From assembly GCA_017311185.1 (NCBI GenBank), contig JAESUZ010004907.1, positions 62,001 through 126,000 on the forward strand: a stretch of DNA of 64,000 bases. Reading direction: 5' to 3'. The notes beneath the pieces were generated by a model. The model was not told the origin of the DNA and made no database searches. It was given only the letters and a program-made list of their open reading frames with translations. The position numbers and the translations under genes are program-made. Positions 44,327 through 54,680 of the stretch are shown in pieces. The stretch is from Proteles cristata cristata. Taxonomy: Eukaryota > Chordata > Mammalia > Carnivora > Hyaenidae. Within the stretch, counting starts at the first letter, position 1. Each line of letters begins with the position of its first letter.

Positions 44327-46544
44327 ACCCCCCAGGGTTTTAGATGTGCTGTCACAGCCCGTGGAAATGAGGATGGGGAGTGGAGTCTGTAGTCAACGAG
44401 GGCCAGGTGGGAAATCGTGCTTTTGAAGGAGTACACTTGTAGTGGCAAATTACCACAGTCCACTTTCACCTCTGCCAAATGTGTGATTGGCTTAAGCTAC
44501 TTATATTTTCAAATCTGTTAATTATTCACAGTTTTGGCCGAGCTGTTGCTTCACACAGTGTTGGTGGCGGCCATCCACCTTTTTTTTTTTTTTTCTGATG
44601 AGTTCCATGAAAGGGAAATTGGAATAATTTCTCCTTCTGAAGCTCTCAGTGATCCCCCTCTTTTTTTTCTGAATTTCAAGCAAGTGTACGGCTTTGTAAT
44701 GGAAGGGGTGCTAGCCTCCCAGCATAATTCTGTGGTTTTGAAATGTTGCACCAAAACTCACTTAGGGACATAGCTATGTATGGAGGAGTTGATGGGTTCC
44801 AAAAGAGAAAAGGGAACAGAAAAAAGGAAGAGTCGATTTTGTGGTTGCAAGACTTAGGGTTTAGGGGACCCCATGGGGTTCAGTGCCGCAGAAAGGGAGG
44901 AAGTATCCATTCATAAGTCTTCGTCCCTTTCTACTGTATTTGGTATCATAATTTAAATGAATTCAGGGCTGAATGCCAGCATCAATCAGTTCCACATGTT
45001 TGATCAAATTTCCATTCTTGCCTACACAGTCCTTTCAAAACACATGCCTTAGTAGAGGGGTGATGGAACTACTTCGGGGATAGACGTCAATCTACCATCA
45101 ATCTCCGCTGGCTAGTGGGGGGAAGTCATAAAGTTGACCCACACTCTATGATGAATAATTGCAGGAATGCATAGATCCCCTTTAACACTACACAATTAAT
45201 TCAAAAGCACTGTCATTGTTTGAAACACTTTGGGAATGCCTCTTCTATAATTTTGTAGGGAAAAAGAATTTATGAGCTATGATATATTTATATATCCATA
45301 TATATTATATATATATATATATATCCATATATATATGGAAATGAGTTTAGTTATTTTGTTTACATTATTTTACAGGGTTATTCTATTTATCCAACAGACT
45401 GCCCATTTTACTCACTAAGTTTAGTTCTGATTTTTTCCCCACTACAGTACATTATGAACTTCCAAACATACAGCCAAGTTGAAAGATTTTAAAACAATGC
45501 TACATTCTACCCTAATGTTTTGCTATACTTACATAGCTGATTGACTTCTCGGTAGTTTTCCCAAATTTAGTTTACCCTAAACTAAAGTTTTCTCACACCC
45601 CCCACACTCCTCCCCGCACAAAGCAAGAGTTTTGAGACCAAGATGGACCTAGTAAAATATCATCAAGATAACTTCAGTACATTAAAAAGGAGTCATTACT
45701 ATCTAAGGTTAAGTTCTGGTATGTTTGCTTAAAAATTAGTCATATTACTTTAGAGCCCCACCTCATTTATGGCTTCAGCCATATGATAACTCTACTGTAA
45801 GATTAGATCTGGGCATCTATAAGCCTATGAAAGTGCATTTAAAGCTACCTAATAAAACTAGGTCTATAGACTTGACAATCAATAAAGATGAATTTATTTG
45901 AAACTGTTACATGATTCTTTTGATTCTCCATACTTTCTATAATGATAAAAATGCAGAGAGATCCTATAGGGAATTATAGTTCTTAGTTGTTCTTTCCATG
46001 GTACATTATGGGTTAATATTTAAAGGTGGTATCTGACATAAACAGAGAATACTCAAAAATGCTCAAGTCTGGCTTTAAAACTCTTTGATTCAATAAGCTC
46101 TGAAATCTCTCTATGACTCTACTATCAAATATTCATATCTGAAGGATGTTAAGGTAGGTGTGAATGATAAGAAAATGATGTTTGGTTGACCAAACTTCTG
46201 ATCCCTGGCAGGGAATATTTTGGGCTTTTGACATGTACAAAACACCCATAAATATCAAATTCCTACCAGCTTGGATTTGTTGGGCTCCTAACCCTTTACC
46301 ATTCGTGATCAGAATCCTTTAATACTTGGACACGATTTGGATATTATTGGAAATCCCTTTGACATGTGTTCCCATCTGAAGGAAGCATGCTATGTAGAAA
46401 TGAAAACTAGGGAGAATTTTTCTTTCAGTAGCATTTGATCTGACAATGTGTTAAAGAATTCTATGTGCACATTAATGCAAGGAACATTTACATAAATAGC
46501 TCTGAAGGGTTATAAATAAACAGATTAAGAGAAAATTTTAGACT
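44327..46544. other. Single-copy, AT-rich DNA with a TA repeat
   Basis: No gene or SINE. A TA-rich tract lies at 45281-45337. T runs lie near 44.58 kb. Frames of 67-79 codons at 44.53-44.77 kb on both strands are not recognisable. Confidence 0.55.
45281..45337. repeat. TA-rich microsatellite
   Basis: Alternating TA with three CC or C interruptions (TATATCCATATATATT, TATATATCCATATATA). Self-complementary, so it can fold or extrude. Confidence 0.9.
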
Positions 46545-46730
46545 TGTAAACATAGAAGAGACCTCAGAGAGACTATTCAGTTCAATCCCTCATTTTACAT
46601 GTAAGGTGATGATGGATTACTCAGTAAGGTCAACGGTTAGTGTTGATTTCATCAACTTGCCTAAATTCACTCATATAATGAAAAGCAGAACCAAGACGAG
46701 AACTTCCACTCTTGTTTTCTGACAGCATGT
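46545..46730 (-). mobile_element. MIR SINE, minus strand
   Basis: AAGAGACCTCAGAGAGACTA, TTCAGTTCAATCCCTCATTT, TACATGTAAGGTGATGATGG, AACTTGCCTAAATTCACTCA, AAAAGCAGAACCAAGACGAG follow the reversed MIR variant (ACCTTAGAGATC, CCCCTCATTTTACAGATGAGG, ACTTGCCCAAGGTCACAC, GCAGAGCCAGGAC). Confidence 0.65.
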
Positions 46731-46786
46731 CAAATATTCCTAAAATAGGATTCTAAACTGTTTCATAGTGAAAGATACTGGGCCAC

Positions 46787-47125
46787 CAAAATTAAGTAGC
46801 TTGTTCAAGTTTGCATAGGGAGTAAATAGCTGAGCTGGGATTTGATTCGGGCTGGCTGGTTCTAGCATCCACAGTTCTTTGTTTTAAGTGTTTATTTATT
46901 TATTTTTGAGACAGAGAGAGAGGGAGAAGGTGGGGTAGGGCAGAGACAGAGAGAGGGGAAGAGAGAGAGAACCCAAAGTATGCTCCACGCTGTCGGCACA
47001 GAGACGGATGAGGGGCTCAAACTCACAGAGAGTGAGATCATGACCTGAGCCAAAATCAAGTCATCTGCTTAACAGACTGAGCCACCCAGATACCCCAAGC
47101 ATCCATGCTTCTAATCACAAAGTAG
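46787..47125 (-). mobile_element. MIR fragment split by a CAN SINE
   Basis: AAGTAGCTTGTTCAAGTTTG, GGGAGTAAATAGCTGAGCTG, GGATTTGATTCGGGCTGGCT (46787-46878) and, beyond the SINE, CATGCTTCTAATCAC (about 47104-47118) are the reversed MIR 5' half with its CATGCTCTTAACCAC end. The SINE at 46879-47097 separates them. Confidence 0.65.
46879..47097 (-). mobile_element. CAN SINE (felid type), minus strand, inside a MIR
   Basis: T-rich tail, TTTTGAGACAGAGAGAGAGG, GAACCCAAAGTATGCTCC, ACGGATGAGGGGCTCAAACT, GAGCCACCCAGATACCCC. AGCATCCACAGTTCT (46864-46878) and AGCATCCATGCTTCT (47098-47112) are the duplicated target. Confidence 0.94.
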
Positions 47126-47145
47126 AACTGCATCCAGTGAGTATG

Positions 47146-47167
47146 TGAATGAATGAATGAATGAATG

Positions 47168-47199
<32 letters not shown>
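47146..47199. repeat. (GAAT)n(CAAT)n compound tetranucleotide repeat
   Basis: About six GAAT units switch by one base to about seven CAAT units, a clean two-block structure. Likely variable between individuals. Confidence 0.97.
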
Positions 47200-47286
47200 C
47201 GGTATGGAGGCAAAAGGGAGCTGTGACACACCGAAGTTTGGGAAAAGACATAAGAGGTTGATATTAAATAATGGATATACACTTTC

Positions 47287-47541
47287 ATTTTTGAATTTTT
47301 TTATTTTTTACAAAATCTTTAAAATGTTTTATTTATTTCTAAGAGTCAGAGAGAGAGAGAGAAAGAAAGAGAGTGAGTGAGCAGGGGAGGGTCAGAGAGA
47401 GAGACACAGAATCCGAAGCAGGCTCCAGGCTCTGAGCTGGCAGTCAGCACAGAGCCCAAAGTGGAGCTCGAACCCACAAACCGTGAGATCATGACCTGAG
47501 CTGAAGTCAGACGCTTAACCGACTGAGCCACCCAGGCGCCC
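47287..47541 (-). mobile_element. CAN SINE (felid type), minus strand, intact B box
   Basis: Long T-rich tail, TTTCTAAGAGTCAGAGAGAG, CAGAATCCGAAGCAGGCTCC, GAGCTGGCAGTCAGCACAG, GGAGCTCGAACCCACAAACC, GAGCCACCCAGGCGCCC. TGGATATACACTTTCA before and TGAGTATACACTTTCA after are the duplication. It combines the CCGAAGCAGG body with the GGCAGTCAGC segment of the young group. Confidence 0.96.
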
Positions 47542-47789
47542 TGAGTATACACTTTCAAGGGAAGAAAGGGTGAAAGGCCTCATAAGGTACAAAACACACA
47601 CTCCTAGAAGTGCCTGGTGAGTTTGGGAACACACAGGTCTCTGAAATGGGGATATAGGTTGGAGAGTGGGAAAAAGGTTTTGAAGCATCACAGTTTGGTT
47701 CAGATGGTGAAGGCCGAGTGTGCCAAATTACCAAATTTGAAATCAAACAGAATCAAATAGAGTAAGGGAGAAAAAAATAATGTACACTT

Positions 47790-47987
47790 GGGGTGCCTGG
47801 GTAGCTTAGTCGGTTAAGCGTCTGACTTTTGCTTAGGTCATGATCTCGCGGTTCGTGGGTTCGAGCCCCGCGTCGGGCTCTGTGCTGACTGCCAGCTCGG
47901 AGCCTGGAGCCTGTTTCAGTCTGTGACTCCCTCTCTCTCTGACCCTCCCCTCTTCACGCTGTCTCTCTCTCTCTCTCCTAAAAAAAA
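47790..47987 (+). mobile_element. Young felid CAN SINE with intact pol III boxes
   Basis: A box TAGCTTAGTCGG (47802-47813) and B box GGTTCGAGCC (47858-47867) are close to the tRNA consensus. The body has GACTGCCAGCTCGGAGCC and CAGTCTGTGACTCCC, typical of the young group. The tail is a pure A run. AATAATGTACACTT before and AATAATGTACCCTT after form the duplication. Confidence 0.97.
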
Positions 47988-48059
47988 AAAATAATGTACC
48001 CTTAATACCTACTGAGAGCCATATGTTTTAATACTTTACACACCTACATGTGTGCATGG

Positions 48060-48083
48060 ACACACACACACACACACATACAG

Positions 48084-48123
<40 letters not shown>
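48060..48123. repeat. (CA)n microsatellite with interruption
   Basis: About nine CA units, a TACAGACATA interruption, then about seventeen CA units. Fifteen-plus pure units predict high length variation. Confidence 0.98.
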
Positions 48124-48126
<3 letters not shown>

Positions 48127-48224
48127 CTGCATCCCTCTTATGGGCACTCCCTGCCAATGGCCAAAGGTCTCATTGCCATCAAGTGGTTAGAGCTCAGGAC
48201 TGTAACATGTTCCATCTGATGCTC

Positions 48225-48465
48225 TAGTTTGTTTTGACCCCATATTGGCTGCCGGGGGTCAGTGGAAGTTTTGAAGCAAGGGTGTGGCTTCACCCAAAAC
48301 CAATTCCTTGGGTTTTGGTAATAAGGGAAGAGCTAGGGAGGGTGGACCGGTGTGGGGGAGAAGAGGGATCAGGGAGACCTGCAAGAGCTATCCCAGACCC
48401 GGAGGCACAAGGAGCTTTTCCTAAGGCGGTGGCAGTGGCGATCCAGAGACAAGTTCTGATTTGAG
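48225..48465 (-). mobile_element. L2 LINE fragment, minus strand
   Basis: GGAAGTTTTGAAGCAAGGGT, GGATCAGGGAGACCTGCAAG, CGGTGGCAGTGGCGATCCAG follow reversed L2 (GGTTTTAAGCAGGGG, GCAGGGAGACCAGTTAGGAG, GGTGGCAGTGGAGATGGAG). The open frame of 76 codons on the plus strand here is antisense to the LINE and not a gene. Confidence 0.6.
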
Positions 48466-49915
48466 ACTTTTTCCAAACGACCTTTATACTTTATAGTCAG
48501 GGACGCCTTTGTCTATGCTATGTGTGTGTGTGTGTTTGTGTGTGTTAGCAAGGGCTAACGTGGCCCTTGTGACCTAGTAGCAGTGTGGGTGACGGGCTCT
48601 AGAGCCCTTCAGTAGTTGGCCAGAGCGTGATGTGGGTCCCTCCGTGGACGGACTTTGGTCATGTTGACAGTGGTCCCCTCGAATGGTTGGTTTGTTTAAC
48701 TAATGATCAGTGCCTTTCACACAGAGTATTAGCATCCAATTAGCGTTTGTTGAGCTTGATGAAATGCCCATCACTGGCCGTTAGTACTGTATGTCATATG
48801 CCTGACCTCAAACCTCAGTTGCTCTTGGTGGGTTCCGATGGCAGAGGACCTCTGAAGTCTTTAAAATGGAAGGCAACTGATGCTTCTTAGAGGCCAGTTG
48901 CAACTAAATTACTTTTCCCACGTAAATTTCTGTTATGTTACAGAACATTCGATGAGTATAATTTTATGAGGTTTTCCATTGTTCGTTTTTCCTCACTGGG
49001 TATGAACCTGTGAGTAAATCAGAATAAAGCGCTAATTAATAAGTAATGTGTTGTTTCTTCTTTGAGAATGTTTTTTGTATTTGAGTTGCATTTAAATCAG
49101 TGTTTGTGTTAGTTTTGTATCAAAATGTATTTAAGTTAGTTCATCTCTGTCCAACACCAGAAGGTCAGTGCATGAAGGCTTTATGAGTTATTGCCGAATA
49201 TTTTTCTGAAGGGGGGAAAAGCCACTTTTCAGCAATTTACAGAAATGTTTTAGACTCTTTCATTTTTAGCCTGAAGGGAAAATTAGTGGGACGCCAGAAT
49301 GAGGTAGTTAGGGTAATGATAAGCGAGAAATGAGGAAAAATGGACAATGGAATGACATTATCCTGTTAGAAGGATAATGAGAAGGAACAAGCAATAAAGA
49401 AAGAAGGGGAGCATTAGCGAAAATGAGCAAGGAACTGCCCTGTGTATAGGGAAATAATGAGGATATAAACAAAAATCCTAAAACCTTTTCTCCTTCAGCC
49501 GTATGTTTATTCTTCGCTCTATAGGGAAGTATGGCACACGATTGAATAGGAAGCAACCCAAAACGAATGTGGTAAGAGGAAAGGAAAGAAAAAAAGCGTA
49601 ACAATAGCTCTTCCGACTATATAAGCAGTCTTTTGGATTCGTTAGAAGACAATTTGGAAAATATTTGATAATTGTTGCTTTCAGTCATAACAGGGATGTG
49701 AACAATACACTTCCTATTCATATCAAATCCGTTTGATTAAGGTTGGTTGAGTTTGACATTCTTTGCTTAATCAAGCCTGCTCAGACTTTTTTTTTCAGAT
49801 ACGTCCCACTAATGAATGATTGATGTGAATTGATATAATGGAGGATTACCATCGCACAGTTCTTGAGTGATTTCAGTGTATTTGGGGGAATATTGTTTTA
49901 ATTCTGAAGCGGGGA
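48466..49915. other. Single-copy DNA with a (TG)n repeat
   Basis: An interrupted (TG)n lies at 48520-48546. A 98-codon minus-strand frame at 49308-49604 has no recognisable domain. No interspersed repeat is visible. Confidence 0.55.
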
Positions 49916-49917
49916 AG

Positions 49918-50045
49918 GGAGGTCAGAGGTCACTTAGCCCAACTGTCATTTCATAAATGAAGAAAATAAAATCCTAGAGAAGCTCAGTGCCTTTGCCTAA
50001 GGCCCAGAGCTGGTTAGGAGCAGCCAAAGAATTATTCACATACCC
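49918..50045 (-). mobile_element. MIR SINE fragment, minus strand
   Basis: GAGGTCACTTAGCCCAACTG, TCATTTCATAAATGAAGAAA and GCCTAAGGCCCAGAGCTGGT match the reversed MIR core (TCTAGTCCAACCCC, TTTTACAGATGAGGAAACTG, GCCCAAGGTCACACAGCTAG). Confidence 0.55.
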
Positions 50046-50425
50046 TCGGTCCAGCGAGATTTCATACCACACTGCTCCAGACCTCAGGGCCACAGTGGAG
50101 AAACACGTGATGATTTGGAAAGAAACCTCTACTTTGGGTTGCCATTTTCCCAGTCAACTTGCTGTTGGCTTCAAAATGGAGCACACCCAAGAGAAAACAA
50201 GTGGACATTTTTAAAAAGAACAAACCAAATATGGCCCTGAAGGGAGAGGTGTGTGGTGTGGAAGAATCACATGAGTGTGAGAGCCAAGGGTGTCTACTAA
50301 TTGGTGAGTTTGGCCAGAGAGCGAATAGCTTCGCGTCTGGAGGGAGTGGGTTCTACGCGTTCTGAGAGGCAGAGGCTGAATCTGAGGATGTCAAGAGTTT
50401 TCTTCCGGCTTTAAAATTCAAATGT

Positions 50426-50601
50426 AGGGGCACCCGGCCGGCTCAATCGGTTAAGCTTCCGACTTCGGCTCAGGTCATGATCTCACAGTCCGTGGGTTCG
50501 AGCCCCGCGTCGACTGTTTTGGATTCTGTGTCTCCCTCTGCCCCTCCCCCGCTTGCTCTGTCTCTATCCAAGTAAAATAAAAACATAAAAAAATAAAATG
50601 T
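50426..50601 (+). mobile_element. CAN SINE (felid type) with a deleted middle
   Basis: GGGGCACCCGGCCGGCTCAA, GACTTCGGCTCAGGTCATG, GGGTTCGAGCCCCGCGTCG (intact B box). Then about 38 bases around the CAGAGCCTGGAGCC core are missing and CTGTTTTGGATTCTGTGTC follows. AATTCAAATGT occurs on both sides (50415-50425, 50602-50612). Confidence 0.95.
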
Positions 50602-50612
50602 AATTCAAATGT

Positions 50613-51241
50613 GATATTATAGGTGCCAATGATAATCTTAGTTTTTAAGGACACTGGTGGTTATGCCTTATCAAAACGAGGAAAAAATAAGTAGTGTTAT
50701 CTCTGAAATAGCTACTGTTGTTGTTGAGAAATGATGCTATTGGCTGAAAAATCTCAGATGGAATTGCAAAAAAATGTTGATAGCTCAGCCTTCCTAGAGG
50801 GAGGAGGTAGCACATGCAGAGAACACATTTTTGACTGTAAAAGAAAGGAAAACAAACCCCTGACTTCACTGTCATTCTTTAACTATCATTACCTTCTTGG
50901 TCTTTACCTGACTCACAGGAAGGCTTAGAAACTCCTAATACCACCATAGGTTTATGAAGAGGACTTAAAATAGTTGCCTTTCTTTGTAGCAAAATACATT
51001 AACCATTATGCCAGAATGAAATGTAATATTTTACAGGCTTTTGTTAAAATAAATTGCCCAGATTCACCATTATGCCTAGGGTATATACTTAAGACAGGTA
51101 CACATCGAAAATGCCAGGCAATTCATGTCAGATACCCAGTTCAGGATTTCGTTGGTGCCACGTTGGTGTAAGCAAATTCTTCTATGGAGAAGTCTTACAT
51201 TGCAAAAGTCGTAGACCCCTAAGTGCTCTCTCAAACTCAGT
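50613..51241. other. Single-copy DNA, nothing recognised
   Basis: Frames of 65-76 codons are present on both strands without recognisable domain. Confidence 0.55.
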
Positions 51242-51256
51242 TGGAGCCCTCATATT

Positions 51257-51456
51257 GTTGTAAGTTTATTTATTTACTTTGAGAGAAAGAGACTGACGGT
51301 TTGAATGGGGGAGGGGCAGAGAGAGAGAGGAAGAGAGAGAGAATCCCAAGCAGGCTCTGCATTGTCAGTGGGGCTTGAACTCCTGGACCATGAGATCATG
51401 ACCCAAGCCCAGATCGAGAGTAGGATTGTGTATCTGATGGATCCACCCATCACTCC
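51257..51456 (-). mobile_element. CAN SINE (felid type), head degraded, minus strand
   Basis: TTGTAAGTTTATTTATTTAC, GAGAGAGAGAATCCCAAGCA, CATTGTCAGTGGGGCTTGAA, CATGAGATCATGACCCAAGC, then a damaged head ending GATGGATCCACCCATCACTCC. TGGAGCCCTCATATT (51242-51256) and TAGAGCCCTCCTATT (51457-51471) flank it. About 30 bases of the middle are lost. Confidence 0.92.
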
Positions 51457-51471
51457 TAGAGCCCTCCTATT

Positions 51472-52548
51472 TTACGATTGTCCTGTGTAATAATATCAGT
51501 ATGTCATGAGCCTTTTTTGACATTAACACGGAAGAGATGAACATACAAATTTGATGTGTCTTCAGAGTCCTGAGAAAGGAAAAGCGGCACATTAGGATAA
51601 TAAAGAAGAAAATAATTCAATGGAAACTTTTTAACAGAGAGCACCAAGACACATTTAAAGGCAAAGAAGGGGGAGGGTCAACTCTAGTTTCATTGTTTTC
51701 AGCACAGGATTAGGAGAACGATGACACATGCCGGACCACGTTGTAGGAAAGAAATGCATGTCAGTGGACAGACAATCTGAGCCTACGTTGAAATTCACTG
51801 AGACCTTTGAAAAGGACAGAAGCTGGAAAGAGAGTTTTGTCGAAACAACATTAAAAATTAGGTGAGAAATACTATACAGCCGTGAAAATGAGAAAAAGGA
51901 GAACACAACCATTCAACAATGGGTGAAAGCATATGTACGGACATCATCAAGCAGAGAGGGTCAAGGTGGGAAGCAACAGCAGACAGTCTGAACATGTGGG
52001 AACTTCTGGTCGGAATGGCTGAACTCTTAGCACAAAGGCTGTCTGTGGTCGCAGAGCCGCACTGGAGCCTGGTTCTGATCAGTGGGAAATGACCCAGAGA
52101 GCCTGCTCAGCCTAATCATGGGCACCCCTGGATCTAGAGCCTTGACTCTGTAAGGGATTGCCAGATATTCTCTTAGGAGGATCATTGTCTTTGATGCCTC
52201 TTCATTAAGAGGAGAAACACGTAGAAATTCAGGAAGGACACATAAAGGGTCTCTGTTTTTTTTTTTTTTTTAAAGGATAGAAAGATGGTCCAGGCAGAAA
52301 GATAAAGTGGTCAGTTTAACTTGGACCTTATCAAGGCAAGTAACATTAAACTTCTTTAAGGTAGCACGCACAAATACACATACACACACGGGAAATTTAT
52401 AAAGAATCGTTTATACCAGTTTTAATACCAGTAATGAATAAAGAAGTTTCATTCTACAAGTAGGATAAATATTCTCAATACTGATAGCCAGCATAGGAAA
52501 GAAGGGTGAATTGCCCAGTGCATCTGAATGTAACCTCATTTCACTGAT
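51472..52548. other. Single-copy DNA, nothing recognised
   Basis: AAATACTATACAGCCGTGAA near 51867 faintly recalls an L1 motif, but nothing beside it supports that. A T15 run lies near 52257-52271. Confidence 0.5.
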
Positions 52549-52648
52549 CACATGATAGGAGTTTTATTCATAATTTAGAAAAGAACATCACTGCTACACA
52601 TGATAGGAGTTTTATTCATAATTTAGAAAAGAACATCACTGCTACACA
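52549..52648. repeat. Exact 48-bp tandem duplication
   Basis: The unit beginning CACATGATAGGAGTTTTATT and ending ATCACTGCTA occurs twice in a row (52549-52596, 52597-52644), followed by four bases of a third copy. The two copies are identical, so the event is recent, or it is a sequencing or assembly artefact. Confidence 0.97.
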
Positions 52649-52959
52649 ACGATGAACCGGTGGGTTGACGGTCTGGACATAAAGTGTGAGATTTCAAACT
52701 TTGTACTCCCCGGGGGGCCCAATGTGTTCCTGAAATTATTAAAAATTCAAATGACGATTTTCTATAAGATGCAGGATGAGGCAGGGTAGAGATACAAAGT
52801 ATCCCAGTGCTGGATAAGGACCTGTGCACAGAGAGAGACCTCACTCTGACCTTCTCTCTTCTCCTTGAGGTGCAGTCTCAGTCCTTGTCTGGGATACGAT
52901 GCAGTTTCCAAGCGAGATCAGCTGTTTCTGGACTTGATCCCTTTAGATATTGCACTCCC

Positions 52960-53110
52960 TTCCCACACCACATCCCTTTCATCTCATTGCCTTATCCACA
53001 CTTACACATTCTACTCAAAGACCACCTCCTTCTGGAAGCTTTCCTATTCCCCGTCTCCCACCACCCAAGGTGGACTTGCATTCCTTTTCCTGAGTTTCTA
53101 GAATACTCTG
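52960..53110 (+). mobile_element. L2 or CR1 3' region fragment, plus strand
   Basis: CATTCTACTCAAAGACCACC, TCCTTCTGGAAGCTTTCC and TATTCCCCG match the CTCAAATGTCACCTCCTCC and AGGAAGCCTTCCCTGA segment of L2/CR1 3' ends. Overlapping frames of 111 and 78 codons here are therefore not genes. Confidence 0.5.
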
Positions 53111-53189
53111 AGCAGGACTGCTATGGGCACAAGATCATGTGATGGTTTGGGGCAAATACGAGTGCCAGCGTCTGGGCTAGAAGGCCGCT

Positions 53190-53635
53190 GGGACCTCTCG
53201 CTGGCTCTGTGACCCAAGGGGGGTGGTGTGACTGAGCGTCAGCTCTCTGGGCCACGTCTTCTTCTGTAAAATGTGGGTAAAAGTAATAAGCTCCCGGGGT
53301 TGTTAATGATGCAAAAGTGAGTTCACATTTGTTGTTTAAAAAAAATATATATTTATTTGTTTGTTTGTTTATTTTGAGAGTGAGAGAGTGGTGCAGAGGC
53401 AGAGAGAGAGAGAGAGACAGAGAATCCCAAGCAGGCTCTGTCATGTCAGCGCAGAGCCTGATGTAGGGCTAGAGCTCACGAACCCTGGGATCATGACCTG
53501 AGCTGAAATCAAGAGTCAGACGCTTAGCTAACTGAGCCCCCCGGGTGCCCTGTGAGTTCACATTTGTAAAGCACAGAGAACAGTAGTGCCTGCTGGTACA
53601 CAGGAAAACCTGTTAAGTGTGGGCTCTCATCAACA
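53190..53635 (+). mobile_element. MIR SINE, plus strand, split by a CAN SINE
   Basis: GGCTCTGTGACCCAAGG, AGCTCTCTGGGCCACGTC, TTCTTCTGTAAAATGTGGG, CCGGGGTTGTTAATGATGC and GTGAGTTCACATTTGT precede the SINE. AAAGCACAGAGAACAGTAGT and GCCTGCTGGTACACAGG follow it, matching the MIR end (AAAGCGCTTAGAACAGTGCC, TGGCACATAG). Confidence 0.75.
53333..53551 (-). mobile_element. CAN SINE (felid type), minus strand, inside a MIR
   Basis: T- and GTTT-rich tail, GAATCCCAAGCAGGCTCTG, GATGTAGGGCTAGAGCTCAC (B box lost), GACCTGAGCTGAAATCAAG, GAGCCCCCCGGGTGCCC. GTGAGTTCACATTTGT is repeated exactly on both sides (53317-53332, 53552-53567). Confidence 0.96.
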
Positions 53636-54544
53636 TCCTTACTTGCATGGGTGGGTATTTTTTTTTTGTCATGATTGGTATGATGATGACTTGTCACTCA
53701 CATCATGCTATATCGTATATAGCTGACTTCTGACAAGAGGTCTCCTTTTATGCCATTTTAGGCTGCCTATTCTCAGGGTCGAGCACTTTGGCACACAATA
53801 TTTTTCATTAAATGTTTTATAGAGTAAGCGAATAAATGATGGGAGACAGTGGCCATTTATCGGCTCTGGGAGATTACGGGTCAGCAATGGAAATGCCTGG
53901 TTTTGGTTAGTTTTTCTTAAGCAAATATAATGTAGAAATAGAAGCGAGACACAGTCTGGCATTTCTGTTCTACTGGAGTCCTCGGAACTGTTACGAAGTT
54001 ATTGGTTCTAATTTTCGATTATGCACGCGTCTGTGATGCTTAGCAATAGGATCCATTGTTTATTAAATTAAGTATATGGGCTCATGTTTTTACGGAGACA
54101 ACTAACCTGTTAGCACTACAGAGGACAGAACAAGATGGAGTTTTAGGAAGCAACAAGTACAGAAAGTATGATCACTGTTCAGAAGCGCAAACCAGAGGAC
54201 ACGCAAAGAAATGTCCACCTTGGTGGCCTTGTTCAAGAGGGCCAGGGTGGGTGGGAGGAATGTGTTTTTCACTGTGTGTCTTTTACCATTATTTGGCTGG
54301 TTTAACATACTCATCTATTAAAATCCAGTTAGGGAAGTAATTATTCAATATTAGAGTCAGCTAGTAAAGAATACTGTAGGATCCATGAAAATGACATTGA
54401 CGACAAACTTGCGTGACGGGAGGGTACATTTCTTAGTGAGGGCATGCTGCCATTTCTCTCTGTCTGCTGAAATGTTTCCCTGTTGTCGCTCCTTCTCTTC
54501 CCAGGGCCCGCTCGCCTGCCTCCCTCCCCTTTTCTGTCCACTTA

Positions 54545-54680
54545 CTAATTTCGACACTCTGAGCTGGTTCTTAACCTCTGGGTATCTAAATGTGCCCATC
54601 TATAAGAAGGAGATAACTATTCCTCCTTCCAAGAATTGAGCAGAGAAAGTGAGTTCAGATTTGGAAGCCTTTTTGGGCAG
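54545..54680 (+). mobile_element. MIR SINE fragment, plus strand
   Basis: GAGCTGGTTCTTAACCTCTG, GTGCCCATCTATAAGAAGG, AGATAACTATTCCTCC and AGAAAGTGAGTTCAGATTTG follow the MIR core (ACTTAACCTCTCTG, CCCATCTGTAAAATGGG, AATAATACCTACCTC, ATTAAATGAGTTAAT). Confidence 0.55.

Noticed and set aside
47802..47867. A tRNA gene
   Set aside because: The A and B boxes belong to the tRNA-derived head of a SINE; no cloverleaf with acceptor stem is present.
48060..48123. A CRISPR-like or telomeric array
   Set aside because: It is a plain CA microsatellite. The window is vertebrate nuclear DNA and has no spaced repeats.
48234..48464. 76-codon GC-rich frame that looks protein-like
   Set aside because: The DNA matches L2 in reverse, so the frame is antisense to a LINE fragment.
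51855..51900. L1 fragment suggested by TACTATACAGCCGTGAAAA
   Set aside because: Only a short resemblance, without matching sequence on either side.
52807..53142. 111-codon plus-strand frame
   Set aside because: Part of it matches an L2/CR1 3' region, and no protein family is recognised.
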